Source: Fredricksoniimonas sp964643325 (GTDB lineage: Bacteria > Omnitrophota > Gorgyraeia > Zapsychrales > Fredricksoniimonadaceae). Taken from it: a stretch of DNA of 56,648 nucleotides. The stretch is taken from positions 1 to 56,648 of the forward strand of contig CAZXSE010000008.1 in NCBI GenBank assembly GCA_964643325.1, read 5' to 3'. Position numbers and translations under genes: made by a program. Below, one piece after another: positions 1-8,288 of the stretch; positions within the stretch are counted from its first letter, which is position 1; the number at the start of each line of letters is the position of its first letter. The notes beneath the pieces were generated by a model, which did not search any database, was not told the DNA's origin, and worked only from the letters and a program-made list of their open reading frames with translations.

Positions 1-829
1 TGATATTCGCCTTCTTCTCGAGGCTCAACAGCTGCATCTGCGATATCTCCGCCGGTGACAGCGCGGCCTGGATGTATTCCTTGATGTCCGATGAATACCG
101 GACAATATCGATCTTCTCGCCATGAAGTTCATTGACGATATTCTTGACGCGAGATCCGCGCATGCCCACGCAGGCGCCCACACAATCGACCTTCTCGTCC
201 TTGGAATAGACCGATATCTTTGTTCGCTCGCCGGGATCCCGGGCAATCGCCTTGATCTCAATGATCCCTTCGTAGATCTCGGGGACTTCCAACTCAAAGA
301 GGCGCTTGACGAAGTTCGGATGAGCGCGGGAAAGGACGATCTGCGGACCGCGCGACTCGCGCTGCACCTCGAGGATGAAGGCGCGCACCCGATCCCCCTG
401 CCTGAATTCCTCCTTGCCGCAAAGCTCGCTGCGCGGGATCAGGGCCTCAGCTTTGCCCAGGTCAACGATCACGCTGCCCCTGTCAAAACGATAAACGCTG
501 CCGGAGATGATCTGGCCGACGCGCGTGCTGTATTCGTTATAAACAACGTCCTTCTCCGCTTCGCGGATCTTCTGGAATACGACCTGCTTGGCAGTCTGCG
601 CGGCGATCCGTCCAAATTCGCTCGAGCGGATCTCCTGGCCATTGGCAAAAGCGTGGATCTTGCCGGTCTTGACATCAAGCTTGGCCGTCACATCCTCTTC
701 TTTTTCGACTGTCCAGACCTTGCGCGCGGCGGAAGCCACCGCGGCCTCAACGGCCTCGATCAGGACCTCTTTTGCGATCCCCTTATCGCGCTCGATCTGT
801 TCCAGGATCGTCATCAGTTCACTTTCCAT
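1..829 (-). CDS. nusA: Transcription termination/antitermination factor NusA (3' end cut by window edge)
   Basis: NusA binds RNA polymerase and nascent RNA to control pausing, termination and antitermination. The 276 residues visible start at the ATG complementary to 827-829 (MESELMTILEQIERDKG). They contain the N-terminal polymerase-binding domain (about 1-125), an S1 RNA-binding domain (about 130-200, with VGQIISGSVYRFDRGSVIVD) and the start of KH1, whose GACVGMRGSRV loop is clear. The second KH domain and any C-terminal acidic repeats lie outside the window. It starts 12 bases after the rimP stop, and the rimP-nusA order is the usual bacterial arrangement, so the two are surely co-transcribed. 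Identity is secure; only completeness is unknown. Confidence 0.95.
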   Translation of the reverse strand, partial: MESELMTILEQIERDKGIAKEVLIEAVEAAVASAARKVWTVEKEEDVTAKLDVKTGKIHAFANGQEIRSSEFGRIAAQTAKQVVFQKIREAEKDVVYNEYSTRVGQIISGSVYRFDRGSVIVDLGKAEALIPRSELCGKEEFRQGDRVRAFILEVQRESRGPQIVLSRAHPNFVKRLFELEVPEIYEGIIEIKAIARDPGERTKISVYSKDEKVDCVGACVGMRGSRVKNIVNELHGEKIDIVRYSSDIKEYIQAALSPAEISQMQLLSLEKKANI

Positions 830-841
830 AAAACCCCTCTT

Positions 842-1306
842 TTAATTGATGATCTGCTTTGTTTTCTCGATCTTGTCCATCGGCAAGATCATTTCGCCCT
901 TGCATGTCCCAAGAATGATCCCCTCATCATTGACTGCCGTCAGGCGACCGGAGAACTCGCACTTGCCGTTAAATCGTTCTTTCAGAAAGACCTGCACGTC
1001 GCGCCCGAGAGCCCGCCGCAGTTCACGCGCGCCGACAAGAGGCCTGTCGATCCCGGGAGATGCGACCTCAAGCGTATAATCATCCCCCAAACGCCCGTCT
1101 TCATCCAGCTTTCTGGCAAGGGCCCTGTTCAGGCGCGCGCATTCTTCCATCCCGATGCCGCCCTGAAGCTTGTCCGCCACGATCTGCAGGTTCACAAGGT
1201 CATGATGCGGATTGACCTTCACCTCAATGATCTCAAGCCCCATCTCGTCGCAAAGCGGCTGTGCCAGCTCTTTGATATCCCCGATCAGCGCATCGAACCT
1301 GCTCAT
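842..1306 (-). CDS. rimP: Ribosome maturation factor RimP
   Basis: RimP assists late assembly of the 30S ribosomal subunit in the cytoplasm. The 154-residue product has normal family length. It shows the N-terminal alpha/beta domain (LEIIEVKVNPHHDLVNLQI), the characteristic DYTLEVASPGIDRPL motif near residues 77-91, and a C-terminal SH3-like barrel (FSGRLTAVNDEGIIL). It sits 9 bases after proS and 12 bases before nusA, matching the widespread rimP-nusA pairing. Start and stop are unambiguous and nothing unusual is seen. Confidence 0.95.
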   Translation of the reverse strand: MSRFDALIGDIKELAQPLCDEMGLEIIEVKVNPHHDLVNLQIVADKLQGGIGMEECARLNRALARKLDEDGRLGDDYTLEVASPGIDRPLVGARELRRALGRDVQVFLKERFNGKCEFSGRLTAVNDEGIILGTCKGEMILPMDKIEKTKQIIN

Positions 1307-1315
1307 GCAACAACC

Positions 1316-2503
1316 CTACCTCTTTTGTATCAGCTGCAACAAGGATGCCGCGGCCCCGTCCTTCGGGACGGCAGTGACCGCGCCCGTGGCGCGGTCTTTG
1401 ATCTCGACTGTTCCTTCCTGAAGGCCGCGCTTGCCGATCGTCACGCGGAAAGGGATGCCGATAAGGTCAGCGTCGTTGAACTTGCGCCCGGCGCTCTCGC
1501 TGCGATCGTCCATTAGAACATCAATTCCGTGTTTTGTCAACCCGTCGTAGATGCCTTCGGCAGCGGCCATGACAGCGCTGTCATCCGTCTGCAAGGCCAG
1601 GATCTCGGCCGCGAACGGCGCAACATCCGCAGGCCATATGATCCCCTTGTCATCGTGGTGGACCTCGATAATGGCGGCCATCAGGCGGCTGACGCCGATA
1701 CCGTAACATCCCATGATGATCGGATGCTGTTTTCCCTTATCATCCAGAAAAAGCGCCCCCAGGGCCTCGGTATATTTCGTGCCCAGCTGGAACACGTGGC
1801 CCAGCTCAATAGCCTGATGTTCCACTCCCTCGGCATCCTTGACCTTATCCTCGCCGATAGGCGCCGGGACCAGGAATTCGTGGGAAATGCTCCCGCCCAT
1901 GGCCCCGGTATCCGCCTGGGCCACAATGGGCTTTAATCCGCAGCGCGCGAATATCCGCTCATAAGCCTTGTACATGGTCTCATAACTTTTCTTAAGCCCC
2001 GCCTCATCCGCGTCAAAGCTGTACGCGTCCTTCATGATGAACTCGCTTGCCCTGACCACGCCGAAACGCGGGCGGGTCTCATCGCGGAACTTGGTCTGGA
2101 CCTGATAAAGGGTCACGGGCAGCTGACGGTATGAATGCAGGAAGCTTTTAGCCAGGCTGGTGATGACCTCTTCATGCGTCGGGCCCAGGCACATGGCCGC
2201 GCCCTTCTTGTTCTTGAAGCGGATCATCACATCCTCAAGGGTCTTGTCACGCCCTGTCTTTTGCCAGAGCTCCATGGGCTGCAGCGCGGGCATGAGCAGT
2301 TCATGGGCGCCGGCCGCGTTCATTTCCGCGCGAATAATTCCCTCGACTTTTCCCAGCACGCGCCAGCCCAGGGGCAGGTAGGAATAAACACCGGAAGTGA
2401 GCATGTGCACAAGCCCGGCACGCAAGAGCAGCTGATGACTGATAGCCTCCGTGTCAGCAGGAACTTCCTTGAGCGTCGGGATGAAATACGTTGACCATCT
2501 CAT
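1316..2503 (-). CDS. proS: Prolyl-tRNA synthetase lacking the editing insertion domain
   Basis: This class II synthetase charges tRNA-Pro with proline. At 395 residues it is far shorter than the roughly 570-residue E. coli type. Class II motifs are intact: FRDETRPRFGVVRASEF for motif 2 and GCYGIGVSRLMAAI for motif 3, followed by an anticodon-binding domain from about residue 300. Between the residues SHEFLVPAPIGEDKV and FQLGTKY, where bacterial enzymes carry the roughly 180-residue INS domain that edits misacylated Ala-tRNA-Pro, only a linker of about 15 residues remains. The reading frame is uninterrupted, so this is a natural short form rather than a broken gene. It is the second-last gene before rimP-nusA in the uppS operon. 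Confidence 0.93.
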   Translation of the reverse strand: MRWSTYFIPTLKEVPADTEAISHQLLLRAGLVHMLTSGVYSYLPLGWRVLGKVEGIIRAEMNAAGAHELLMPALQPMELWQKTGRDKTLEDVMIRFKNKKGAAMCLGPTHEEVITSLAKSFLHSYRQLPVTLYQVQTKFRDETRPRFGVVRASEFIMKDAYSFDADEAGLKKSYETMYKAYERIFARCGLKPIVAQADTGAMGGSISHEFLVPAPIGEDKVKDAEGVEHQAIELGHVFQLGTKYTEALGALFLDDKGKQHPIIMGCYGIGVSRLMAAIIEVHHDDKGIIWPADVAPFAAEILALQTDDSAVMAAAEGIYDGLTKHGIDVLMDDRSESAGRKFNDADLIGIPFRVTIGKRGLQEGTVEIKDRATGAVTAVPKDGAAASLLQLIQKR

Positions 2504-2514
2504 AACATGACCCC

Positions 2515-3798
2515 TTATTGTAAGAACCCTTCCGGCAGCCGGACATTACGCTTGACGAACTTCTTCGCGAACGACGGGAGCTTGCGGGCCATCACCCAAT
2601 CACCGTGGACCTTGCCCGTAGCCTCGTCGATCTTCTCCTGCTTGAACGTAAAAATATCCTCGAGCGTGACCTTACCGGACTCCCTGTCATATTTAAGGTC
2701 CGTGATATTGAGCACACGGCGCACGCCATCCACGCCAAGCTCGGAATAAACAATGAGATCGATCGATGTGGCGACCTGCTTCTGTATCTGCTCACCCGTC
2801 AGGCGGATCCCGGACATCAGCATCATCGCGATCATGCGGTTGTAGCACTCTTCCGGAGAATCGGCGTGAACGATCGCCAGCGTTCCCGAATGCCCGGAAG
2901 AAATGGACTGGATCATATCCAGGATCTCCTCGCCCCTGACTTCGCCGACAATGATGCGGTCGGGCCGCATGCGCAAGGAGTTGATGAACAGGTCGCGGAT
3001 CGTGACCTGCCCCTTGCCCTCGACGTTAGGCGCCTTGGACTGGAGCGCGACCACATGCTCCTGCATCAAGCGCAGCTCGGGGGTGTCCTCGATAGTGATG
3101 ATGCGCTCATCCTCGGGGATGTGCGCGGACAGGACATTGAGGATCGTCGTTTTACCGGAACCGGTCGATCCGCAAAAAACGATGTTAAGCTTGGCCTTGA
3201 TGCAGGCGATGAGAAAATCCGCCATCGCCCGGTTGACCGTCTTTTTCTCGATCAGGTTCTCGACGGTCGTGATGTCGCGCGAGAACTTGCGCACGGTCAT
3301 GACCGCGCCTTTAAGCGAGCATGGCGGGATAATGACATTGATGCGCGAGCCGTCGGGCATGGAAAAATCAACATAAGGCGAGGATTCATCAACGCGCCGC
3401 GAGGACCCGGAGGACGCAAGCATCTTCTGGACATTATGCATCAGTTGCGCATTGTTCTGGTACTTGATATCCGTCAGTGTGATCTTCCCCTTCTTCTGGA
3501 TATAGATGCTCGCGGGGCCGTTGATCATGATCTCGGTGACATCCTTATCCTCGACGAGCGGGCGGATGGGGCCAAGGCTGACCGCGGCCGCTGTCAGCTC
3601 CCTGATCAGCCGGGCGCGCTCCTCGAATGTGACCGCAAGCTGCCCCTCCCGGGCAAGGTCCGTGACCGCCACGTCAACGAACTGACGCAGCTGGTCCTCG
3701 TTCATGCTGTCCTTGACCTTAAGGAAGTCCGTGCGCGCGATCAGGAACCGGTGCAGCCGTTCCTTGAGTTCTTCATAATCGGGAGCTGTTGCCGCCAT
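2515..3798 (-). CDS. CpaF/TadA-family secretion ATPase
   Basis: A 427-residue hexameric ATPase of the type II/IV secretion superfamily, CpaF branch, which powers Tad/Flp pilus assembly or related export at the inner membrane. Visible motifs are Walker A (CGSTGSGKTT, near residue 210), the Asp box (ITIEDTPEL), Walker B (RPDRIIVGEVRG) and the His box (GHSGTLAIVHAD). The N-terminal half has the CpaF features around LVEDKDVTEIMINGP and MPDGSRINVIIPP. No FHA domain precedes it. It is inserted between rseP (14 bases) and proS (11 bases) with no other Tad gene nearby, so its partners must be elsewhere, or it may serve the pilus operon 20 kb away. Family confident, substrate unknown. Confidence 0.85.
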   Translation of the reverse strand: MAATAPDYEELKERLHRFLIARTDFLKVKDSMNEDQLRQFVDVAVTDLAREGQLAVTFEERARLIRELTAAAVSLGPIRPLVEDKDVTEIMINGPASIYIQKKGKITLTDIKYQNNAQLMHNVQKMLASSGSSRRVDESSPYVDFSMPDGSRINVIIPPCSLKGAVMTVRKFSRDITTVENLIEKKTVNRAMADFLIACIKAKLNIVFCGSTGSGKTTILNVLSAHIPEDERIITIEDTPELRLMQEHVVALQSKAPNVEGKGQVTIRDLFINSLRMRPDRIIVGEVRGEEILDMIQSISSGHSGTLAIVHADSPEECYNRMIAMMLMSGIRLTGEQIQKQVATSIDLIVYSELGVDGVRRVLNITDLKYDRESGKVTLEDIFTFKQEKIDEATGKVHGDWVMARKLPSFAKKFVKRNVRLPEGFLQ

Positions 3799-3812
3799 AC
3801 ATCCCCTTCTTT

Positions 3813-4925
3813 CTATCTAAAGAATCCTGTTATCCTGTCGATCAGGCCGATGCGCTCAAAATCCAGGTAGAAAACAAAAAGCGCCAGCGCGATCATGATC
3901 CCCATCCCTGCCTTCGCGAGGATATCTTCCGTCCTGACAGACAATCCGCGCCCCCGGGCCTTTTCAAGCCCGATCAGGGCCAGATGCCCGCCGTCGAGCG
4001 GGATCAGCGGGAGAACATTGAACAGCGCCAGGCTCGCGCTGATCACGCCGACGATATGCAGCAGGAACGCGAATCCGATGCCCGCCGCGAACTGAATGAT
4101 CATGAAAATGCCGATCAGCCCCGTCACGCCTTCTCTGGCCGAGCGCTGCCCCGTGACCATCTGCCAAAGCGCCGCGTATGTCTTGACCGTGACAGAACCA
4201 AGTTCCTCGCCGCCTTTGACGAATGCCTCCAGGATGCCGTAGCGCCTGATAACAAGATCTTGCGGCTTATCGATCTTGGACGCCGCGATGCCGATGCGGC
4301 CGACCTGCCGTTCTTTCCCGAAGATATCCTTGCTCTTTTCCAGGGCCGGCGTCACGGCGATCTGCGCCGGCGCTCCGGCGCGCAGCACATCGACCACAAT
4401 TTCCCTGCCGCCCGAGACCATGACCGCATCCTGCATCTCGACCCAATTCGCGATCTTCTTGCCATCAATGGTAATGATCACGTCGTTTTCCGCGAACCCC
4501 GCCTTTTCCGCCGGGGATCCGGCCACGATCTTCCCTACTTTCGCGGGCACGGCCTTCGAGGACGCGTCAAGATCGACAACGCCGATCGTCAGCGCGATCA
4601 CAAAACAAAAATAAGCGAACACAAAGTTCACCACAGGACCCATGAGCACGATCAGCGCCCGGTGCCTGGCGGGCTTGGCAAAGAATTCATCCGCCGCGCC
4701 CTTGCACGCGCCCTTCTCGTCCCCTGCCATCTTGACGTAACCGCCCAGGGGGATCGCGCAAACGCGGTACTCTGTAGGGCCTTTCTTCCAACCCCAAAGC
4801 TTTGGCCCGAACCCGAACGCGAACTCCTCAACGCGCACGCCCAATTTGCGCGCCATGACAAAGTGCCCGGCCTCATGCACGATGATCAAAAGCCCGAGGA
4901 TGAACGCGAATATCAGGAATGTCAT
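3813..4925 (-). CDS. rseP: Site-2 intramembrane metalloprotease RseP
   Basis: RseP cleaves membrane-embedded substrates such as anti-sigma factors in the inner membrane. The 370-residue protein has the zinc motif HEAGH at residues 17-21 in the first transmembrane helix and the partner motif PLDGGH in a C-terminal helix. One PDZ domain lies at about residues 127-180 (VAGSPAEKAGFAENDVIITIDG). A single PDZ domain, rather than two as in E. coli, is common outside Proteobacteria. It overlaps dxr by 4 bases; the order uppS-cdsA-dxr-rseP is conserved widely. The sigma/anti-sigma substrate is not in the window. Confidence 0.93.
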   Translation of the reverse strand: MTFLIFAFILGLLIIVHEAGHFVMARKLGVRVEEFAFGFGPKLWGWKKGPTEYRVCAIPLGGYVKMAGDEKGACKGAADEFFAKPARHRALIVLMGPVVNFVFAYFCFVIALTIGVVDLDASSKAVPAKVGKIVAGSPAEKAGFAENDVIITIDGKKIANWVEMQDAVMVSGGREIVVDVLRAGAPAQIAVTPALEKSKDIFGKERQVGRIGIAASKIDKPQDLVIRRYGILEAFVKGGEELGSVTVKTYAALWQMVTGQRSAREGVTGLIGIFMIIQFAAGIGFAFLLHIVGVISASLALFNVLPLIPLDGGHLALIGLEKARGRGLSVRTEDILAKAGMGIMIALALFVFYLDFERIGLIDRITGFFR

Positions 4926-6085
4926 TGATGTCTCCGTATCATATCTGCTGCCGCGGCCCGCGCCCAGGCGTCCGCTTCCATGATCTCATGCAACCCCGCC
5001 TGCCCGCCCTGCCTCCGCCGCCAGTGGGCCGCAACGACCTTCGCGACCACTGAATAAATTGCCGTGAACGATATCCGCCCCTCGAGGAACGCTTCTACTG
5101 CCGCCTCATCCGCCGCGTTCAGGACGGCCGGAGCCGCCCCTCCCCGTCGCGCCACTTCATACGCCAGCGCCAGTGAAGGAAATCTTTTGGTATCAGGCGC
5201 GGCGAATGTCAGCGGCCCCTGGCGCGCCAGGTCCAGCCGCCCGCTCACAGCGCCCAGACGCTCGGGGTAGGCCAGCGCGTACTGTATCGGCAGGCGCATG
5301 TCCGTCGCGGCCAGCTGGGCCAGGATGGACCCGTCGTTGAATTCCACCATCGAATGGATGATGGCCTCCGGATGGATCACGACCTTGATCTTGTCAACGC
5401 CGACCCCGAACAATCGCGCCGCTTCAATGACCTCAAACCCCTTGTTCATCAAGGTCGCTGAATCGACCGTGATCTTGGCCCCCATTTTCCAGCGCGGATG
5501 CGCCAGGACCTGGTGTACCGAGATCTTCTCCTGGGCGGCGCGCGGCACATCCCGCAAAGGCCCGCCGGAAGCCGTTAAATGAATGCGGTAAAGGTCCTTG
5601 ATATCCCGGCCTTCCAGGCACTGAAAGATCGCGCTCTGTTCACTGTCGACCGGAACAACACAGGCCCCGTTGCGCCGCGCCCGGGCCATGATAATGTCCC
5701 CTGCCATGACCAGCGCTTCCTTGTTCGCCGGAGCCACCATCTTGCCCGCGCCCACCGCCGCCAGAAAAGGCGCGAGCGCCGCCGCGCCTGTCAGGGCGAT
5801 CACCACGATATCAACATCCTTGCGGGCAACAAGCTCCGGAAGGTCTTTTGCAGCGTCAAAGAACTTCACCCGGCCATGCGCCTTGCGTAATGCCGGAAGA
5901 TGCCTGTTGGCCAGAGCCGCGTATTTCGGCATGAACCGCCGCAGTTGCTGCTCAAAAGCGCCCACGCTGTTGCACGCCGCAAGCGCGACAACCTCAAAAC
6001 GGTCCGGATGCGCGGCGATCACCTTCAGCGTATTAACACCGATAGATCCCGTCGAACCCAGGATGGCAACGCGTTTTCTTTTCAT
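4922..6085 (-). CDS. dxr: 1-Deoxy-D-xylulose 5-phosphate reductoisomerase
   Basis: Dxr converts DXP to 2-C-methyl-D-erythritol 4-phosphate with NADPH, the committed step of the MEP isoprenoid pathway. The 387-residue sequence opens with the NADPH-binding GSTGSIG at residues 10-16. The metal/substrate motif VDSEQSAIFQ has Gln where E. coli has His, a common variant. The TASGGPLRD loop and NKGFEVIEA segment are also present. It lies 3 bases after cdsA and overlaps rseP by 4. Its product route supplies the farnesyl diphosphate used by the neighbouring uppS. Confidence 0.96.
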   Translation of the reverse strand: MKRKRVAILGSTGSIGVNTLKVIAAHPDRFEVVALAACNSVGAFEQQLRRFMPKYAALANRHLPALRKAHGRVKFFDAAKDLPELVARKDVDIVVIALTGAAALAPFLAAVGAGKMVAPANKEALVMAGDIIMARARRNGACVVPVDSEQSAIFQCLEGRDIKDLYRIHLTASGGPLRDVPRAAQEKISVHQVLAHPRWKMGAKITVDSATLMNKGFEVIEAARLFGVGVDKIKVVIHPEAIIHSMVEFNDGSILAQLAATDMRLPIQYALAYPERLGAVSGRLDLARQGPLTFAAPDTKRFPSLALAYEVARRGGAAPAVLNAADEAAVEAFLEGRISFTAIYSVVAKVVAAHWRRRQGGQAGLHEIMEADAWARAAAADMIRRHQ

Positions 6086-6088
6086 ACG

Positions 6089-6913
6089 CTAGCGCAAATT
6101 GAGCACGACGCTCATGTAAAGATAGAACGCCGGGATCGAGAACAGAAGGCTGTCGATAACGTCCAGGATCCCCCCGATGCCGGGCACAAAACTGCCGGAA
6201 TCTTTGACATTGCAATCACGCTTGATCAATGACTCAAAAAGATCGCCCAGCTGCCCCAGCCCGCCAAAGAAGCAGCCTAACAACGCCAGATAACCCGGCG
6301 TAAAATACGGCACCGACGGCAACAGCGGCGCGCACATCACCGCCACCAGCGCGCTGCACAAGAGCCCGCCGAGGGTCCCTTCCACGGACTTGTTCGGGCT
6401 CACCTGCGGCATCAACGGATGCCTGCCGATGAGCGTTCCGATCAGGAGCGCGCCGATATCCCCGCTCTTGGTCACGGCAACAATGAATATCACCAGCTTC
6501 CCGCCGTCAAACCCCGGCAGAAGCAGATAAAGCTTGATGATAAAACTAAAGAACCAGGACACGTAGAGCACGCCGAACAATGTCGTGGAAAGGCCAAGGA
6601 TCGCGTTGCGATTGTCCTTGCGATTGAGCTGCAACAGCATCATCAGCAGGAACGCGCAGACAATGAACAACAGCTCCCAGTTCTTGGTCAGCTCGAAACG
6701 GAAAAAGATGGACATCGGGATCAGCACACCGATGAATATCCCCGTATAGCTGTAGATGGGGATGTCCTTCTTCTTGATGAGATAGAAGAACTCGTAAAGC
6801 CCGCCCGCGATCAAAAGACAGATGAGCGCGATAAAGAATAAAGAACTCCACGCGGCCAGAAAGATCAGCGCAATGGCAACGGCCGTGCTCACGATCCTCA
6901 TGGGGTCCATCAT
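6089..6913 (-). CDS. cdsA: Phosphatidate cytidylyltransferase
   Basis: CdsA makes CDP-diacylglycerol from phosphatidate and CTP at the inner membrane, the branch point for phospholipid synthesis. The 274-residue protein is highly hydrophobic with about seven to eight predicted membrane helices. Near the C terminus it has the family signature as KRDCNVKDSGSFVPGIGG followed by LDVIDS; the usual PGHGG and DRxD appear here as PGIGG and DVID, a variant also found in other phyla as far as I recall. It overlaps uppS by 4 bases. Identity is well supported by signature and context. Confidence 0.92.
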   Translation of the reverse strand: MMDPMRIVSTAVAIALIFLAAWSSLFFIALICLLIAGGLYEFFYLIKKKDIPIYSYTGIFIGVLIPMSIFFRFELTKNWELLFIVCAFLLMMLLQLNRKDNRNAILGLSTTLFGVLYVSWFFSFIIKLYLLLPGFDGGKLVIFIVAVTKSGDIGALLIGTLIGRHPLMPQVSPNKSVEGTLGGLLCSALVAVMCAPLLPSVPYFTPGYLALLGCFFGGLGQLGDLFESLIKRDCNVKDSGSFVPGIGGILDVIDSLLFSIPAFYLYMSVVLNLR

Positions 6914-7629
6914 TTCCCGCCTCCCGTGCTTACGGCGCCGTAGCGCCTTTCCCGCCGGCCAAAATCAGCCAGCGCCTTGTGAAATTCATCGGCCGTAAAA
7001 TCAGGCCAGTATTTTTCGGTAAAATAGAACTCAGTGTAAGCCATCTGCCACAGCAGGAAGTTACTGATGCGCTGTTCGCCGGACGTCCTGATCAGAAGGT
7101 CCGGGTCAGGCAGCCCGGCCGTATACAAACGGCCTGCCAGCACGGCGTCATCGATATCATCCGCTGCCAGCTTTCCCGCGATGCAATCCCGCGCGATAGA
7201 ACGAACAGCGCCCAGGATCTCCTGGCGGCCGCCGTAATTGAACGCGATATTCAGCACCATCCCGGGATTGTCTTTTGTCGCCTCAACCGCGCGGTCAAAC
7301 GCATCAAGCACAAAAGCAGGCGCCCCCTCCCGGCGGCCTGAAACGGTAAAACGCACTTTATTGGAACAAAGCTTCTGGAGCTTCTGACCCAGGGCCGCGA
7401 CCAGCGTCTGCATGAGCATCGACACCTCGGCCTGCGGGCGGTTCCAGTTCTCCGTCGAGAATGTGTACAAGGTAAGCGCTGAAAGCCCTGCGTCGGAAGC
7501 CGCCTGGACGATCTCGTCCACGCGCCGGACCCCTTCGACATGGCCCTGCGTGCGCGTCAGGCCACGCTCTTTGGCCCAGCGCCCGTTCCCATCCATGATG
7601 ATCGCCACATGTTTTGCCGTCGTATTCAC
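6910..7629 (-). CDS. uppS: Undecaprenyl diphosphate synthase (GTG start)
   Basis: This cis-prenyltransferase extends farnesyl diphosphate to the C55 carrier lipid for peptidoglycan and lipopolysaccharide. The 239-residue protein has the catalytic motif IIMDGNGRWA with Asp13, the substrate segment LTLYTFSTENWNRP and the C-terminal DLLIRTSGEQRISNFLLWQ region. The start is GTG (complement of 7627-7629) preceded by GAGGATGCCAG. An in-frame upstream extension is improbable because a terminator for the preceding genes ends only about 16 bases before it. First gene of the uppS-cdsA-dxr-rseP-cpaF-proS-rimP-nusA run; I see no convincing promoter directly upstream. Confidence 0.95.
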   Translation of the reverse strand: MNTTAKHVAIIMDGNGRWAKERGLTRTQGHVEGVRRVDEIVQAASDAGLSALTLYTFSTENWNRPQAEVSMLMQTLVAALGQKLQKLCSNKVRFTVSGRREGAPAFVLDAFDRAVEATKDNPGMVLNIAFNYGGRQEILGAVRSIARDCIAGKLAADDIDDAVLAGRLYTAGLPDPDLLIRTSGEQRISNFLLWQMAYTEFYFTEKYWPDFTADEFHKALADFGRRERRYGAVSTGGGK

Positions 7630-7644
7630 CTGGCATCCTCGTCT

Positions 7645-7672
7645 AAAAAATAATGGGGGATCAACATCCCCC
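7645..7672 (-). terminator. Rho-independent terminator after the coiled-coil gene
   Basis: Inverted repeat GGGGGAT (7655-7661) and ATCCCCC (7666-7672) with a 4-base loop. On the minus strand it is followed by ATTATTTTTT down to 7645. It lies after the stop of the 7760-8272 gene and before uppS, so it ends the OmpA-like/coiled-coil transcript. Confidence 0.85.
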
Positions 7673-7704
7673 GTGCACTACGCCCCGACAACACCCGCCC
7701 TGCA

Positions 7705-7736
7705 TGCGCAGGCATGCGCGCCCTGCGCAGGCATGC
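7705..7736. repeat. Two direct copies of a 13-base GC-rich sequence
   Basis: TGCGCAGGCATGC occurs at 7705-7717 and again at 7724-7736, in the 87-base stretch between the coiled-coil gene stop and its terminator. The surrounding bases contain further GCATGC palindromes. No function is evident; I see no promoter here. Confidence 0.6.
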
Positions 7737-7759
7737 ATCCTTAACGGATCACAGGCAGG

Positions 7760-8272
7760 TCACTTCTTTTTCGCCGGAACTGCCATTGCCGCCGCGGCCG
7801 CAGCCTGCTGCTGTGCCTGCGCCATGGCCTGCTGCGCTTTTAACATGGCCGCCTTTGCATCTTTTGCTTCCTCAAGCGCGGCCTGCGCAGCGTCCTGGGC
7901 CGACCTCAACTTCCGCTCGAGGTCATCTGCCCTGGAAAGAGCCTGATCAAGGTCATTGCGCAAACTGCTCTCCTGGGACTTTCCCTGCTGTTCAACCTTG
8001 CCAAGGCTGGACTTAAGACGCGCATTATCGTCGCGGCACCCGTCAAGGTCCTCCTGGATACGCGAAAGCTTGACCTGGGTGGTCTGGATATCCGCTTCAA
8101 GCCTTTTAACCCTGTACTCGCCCTTCTGAAGTTCTTCCTCGGCGGTCATGCGGCTGTAGCGTTCCTGCTCAAGGACCCGGGTCACATCCGTGTTCTCCTT
8201 GTTGAAGCGCACGAGCAAAAGAATGCTGACCGCCATCACCAGAAGCACTACAAAGAGGATGAAGTTCTTCAT
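7760..8272 (-). CDS. Small membrane-anchored coiled-coil protein, unknown function
   Basis: A 170-residue protein I do not recognise. Residues 3-22 form a single N-terminal membrane helix or uncleaved signal anchor (FILFVVLLVMAVSILLLV). The rest is a continuous heptad-like, charged coiled coil (about 35-145), ending in an Ala/Gln-rich tail (AQAQQQAAAAAAMAVP) and KKK. It begins 16 bases after the OmpA-like lipoprotein and shares its transcript, which suggests a periplasmic partner linking membrane and peptidoglycan. The coiled coil resembles the early part of the partner's sequence (also helical), but no enzymatic motif is present. Function is inferred only from position and topology. Confidence 0.75.
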   Translation of the reverse strand: MKNFILFVVLLVMAVSILLLVRFNKENTDVTRVLEQERYSRMTAEEELQKGEYRVKRLEADIQTTQVKLSRIQEDLDGCRDDNARLKSSLGKVEQQGKSQESSLRNDLDQALSRADDLERKLRSAQDAAQAALEEAKDAKAAMLKAQQAMAQAQQQAAAAAAMAVPAKKK

Positions 8273-8288
8273 TTCACGGAGCCCTCTG

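Noticed and set aside
122..1516. A 464-codon plus-strand open frame across nusA and rimP
   Set aside because: It runs antisense to two confidently identified genes, has no family-like motifs, and arises from the GC-rich codon usage of the real strand.
2605..3870. A 421-codon plus-strand open frame opposite the CpaF-like gene
   Set aside because: Antisense to clear Walker motifs on the minus strand and without any recognisable protein features.
7705..7736. The 13-base direct repeats as part of a CRISPR array or attachment site
   Set aside because: There are only two copies 19 bases apart, with no integrase or cas gene in the window.
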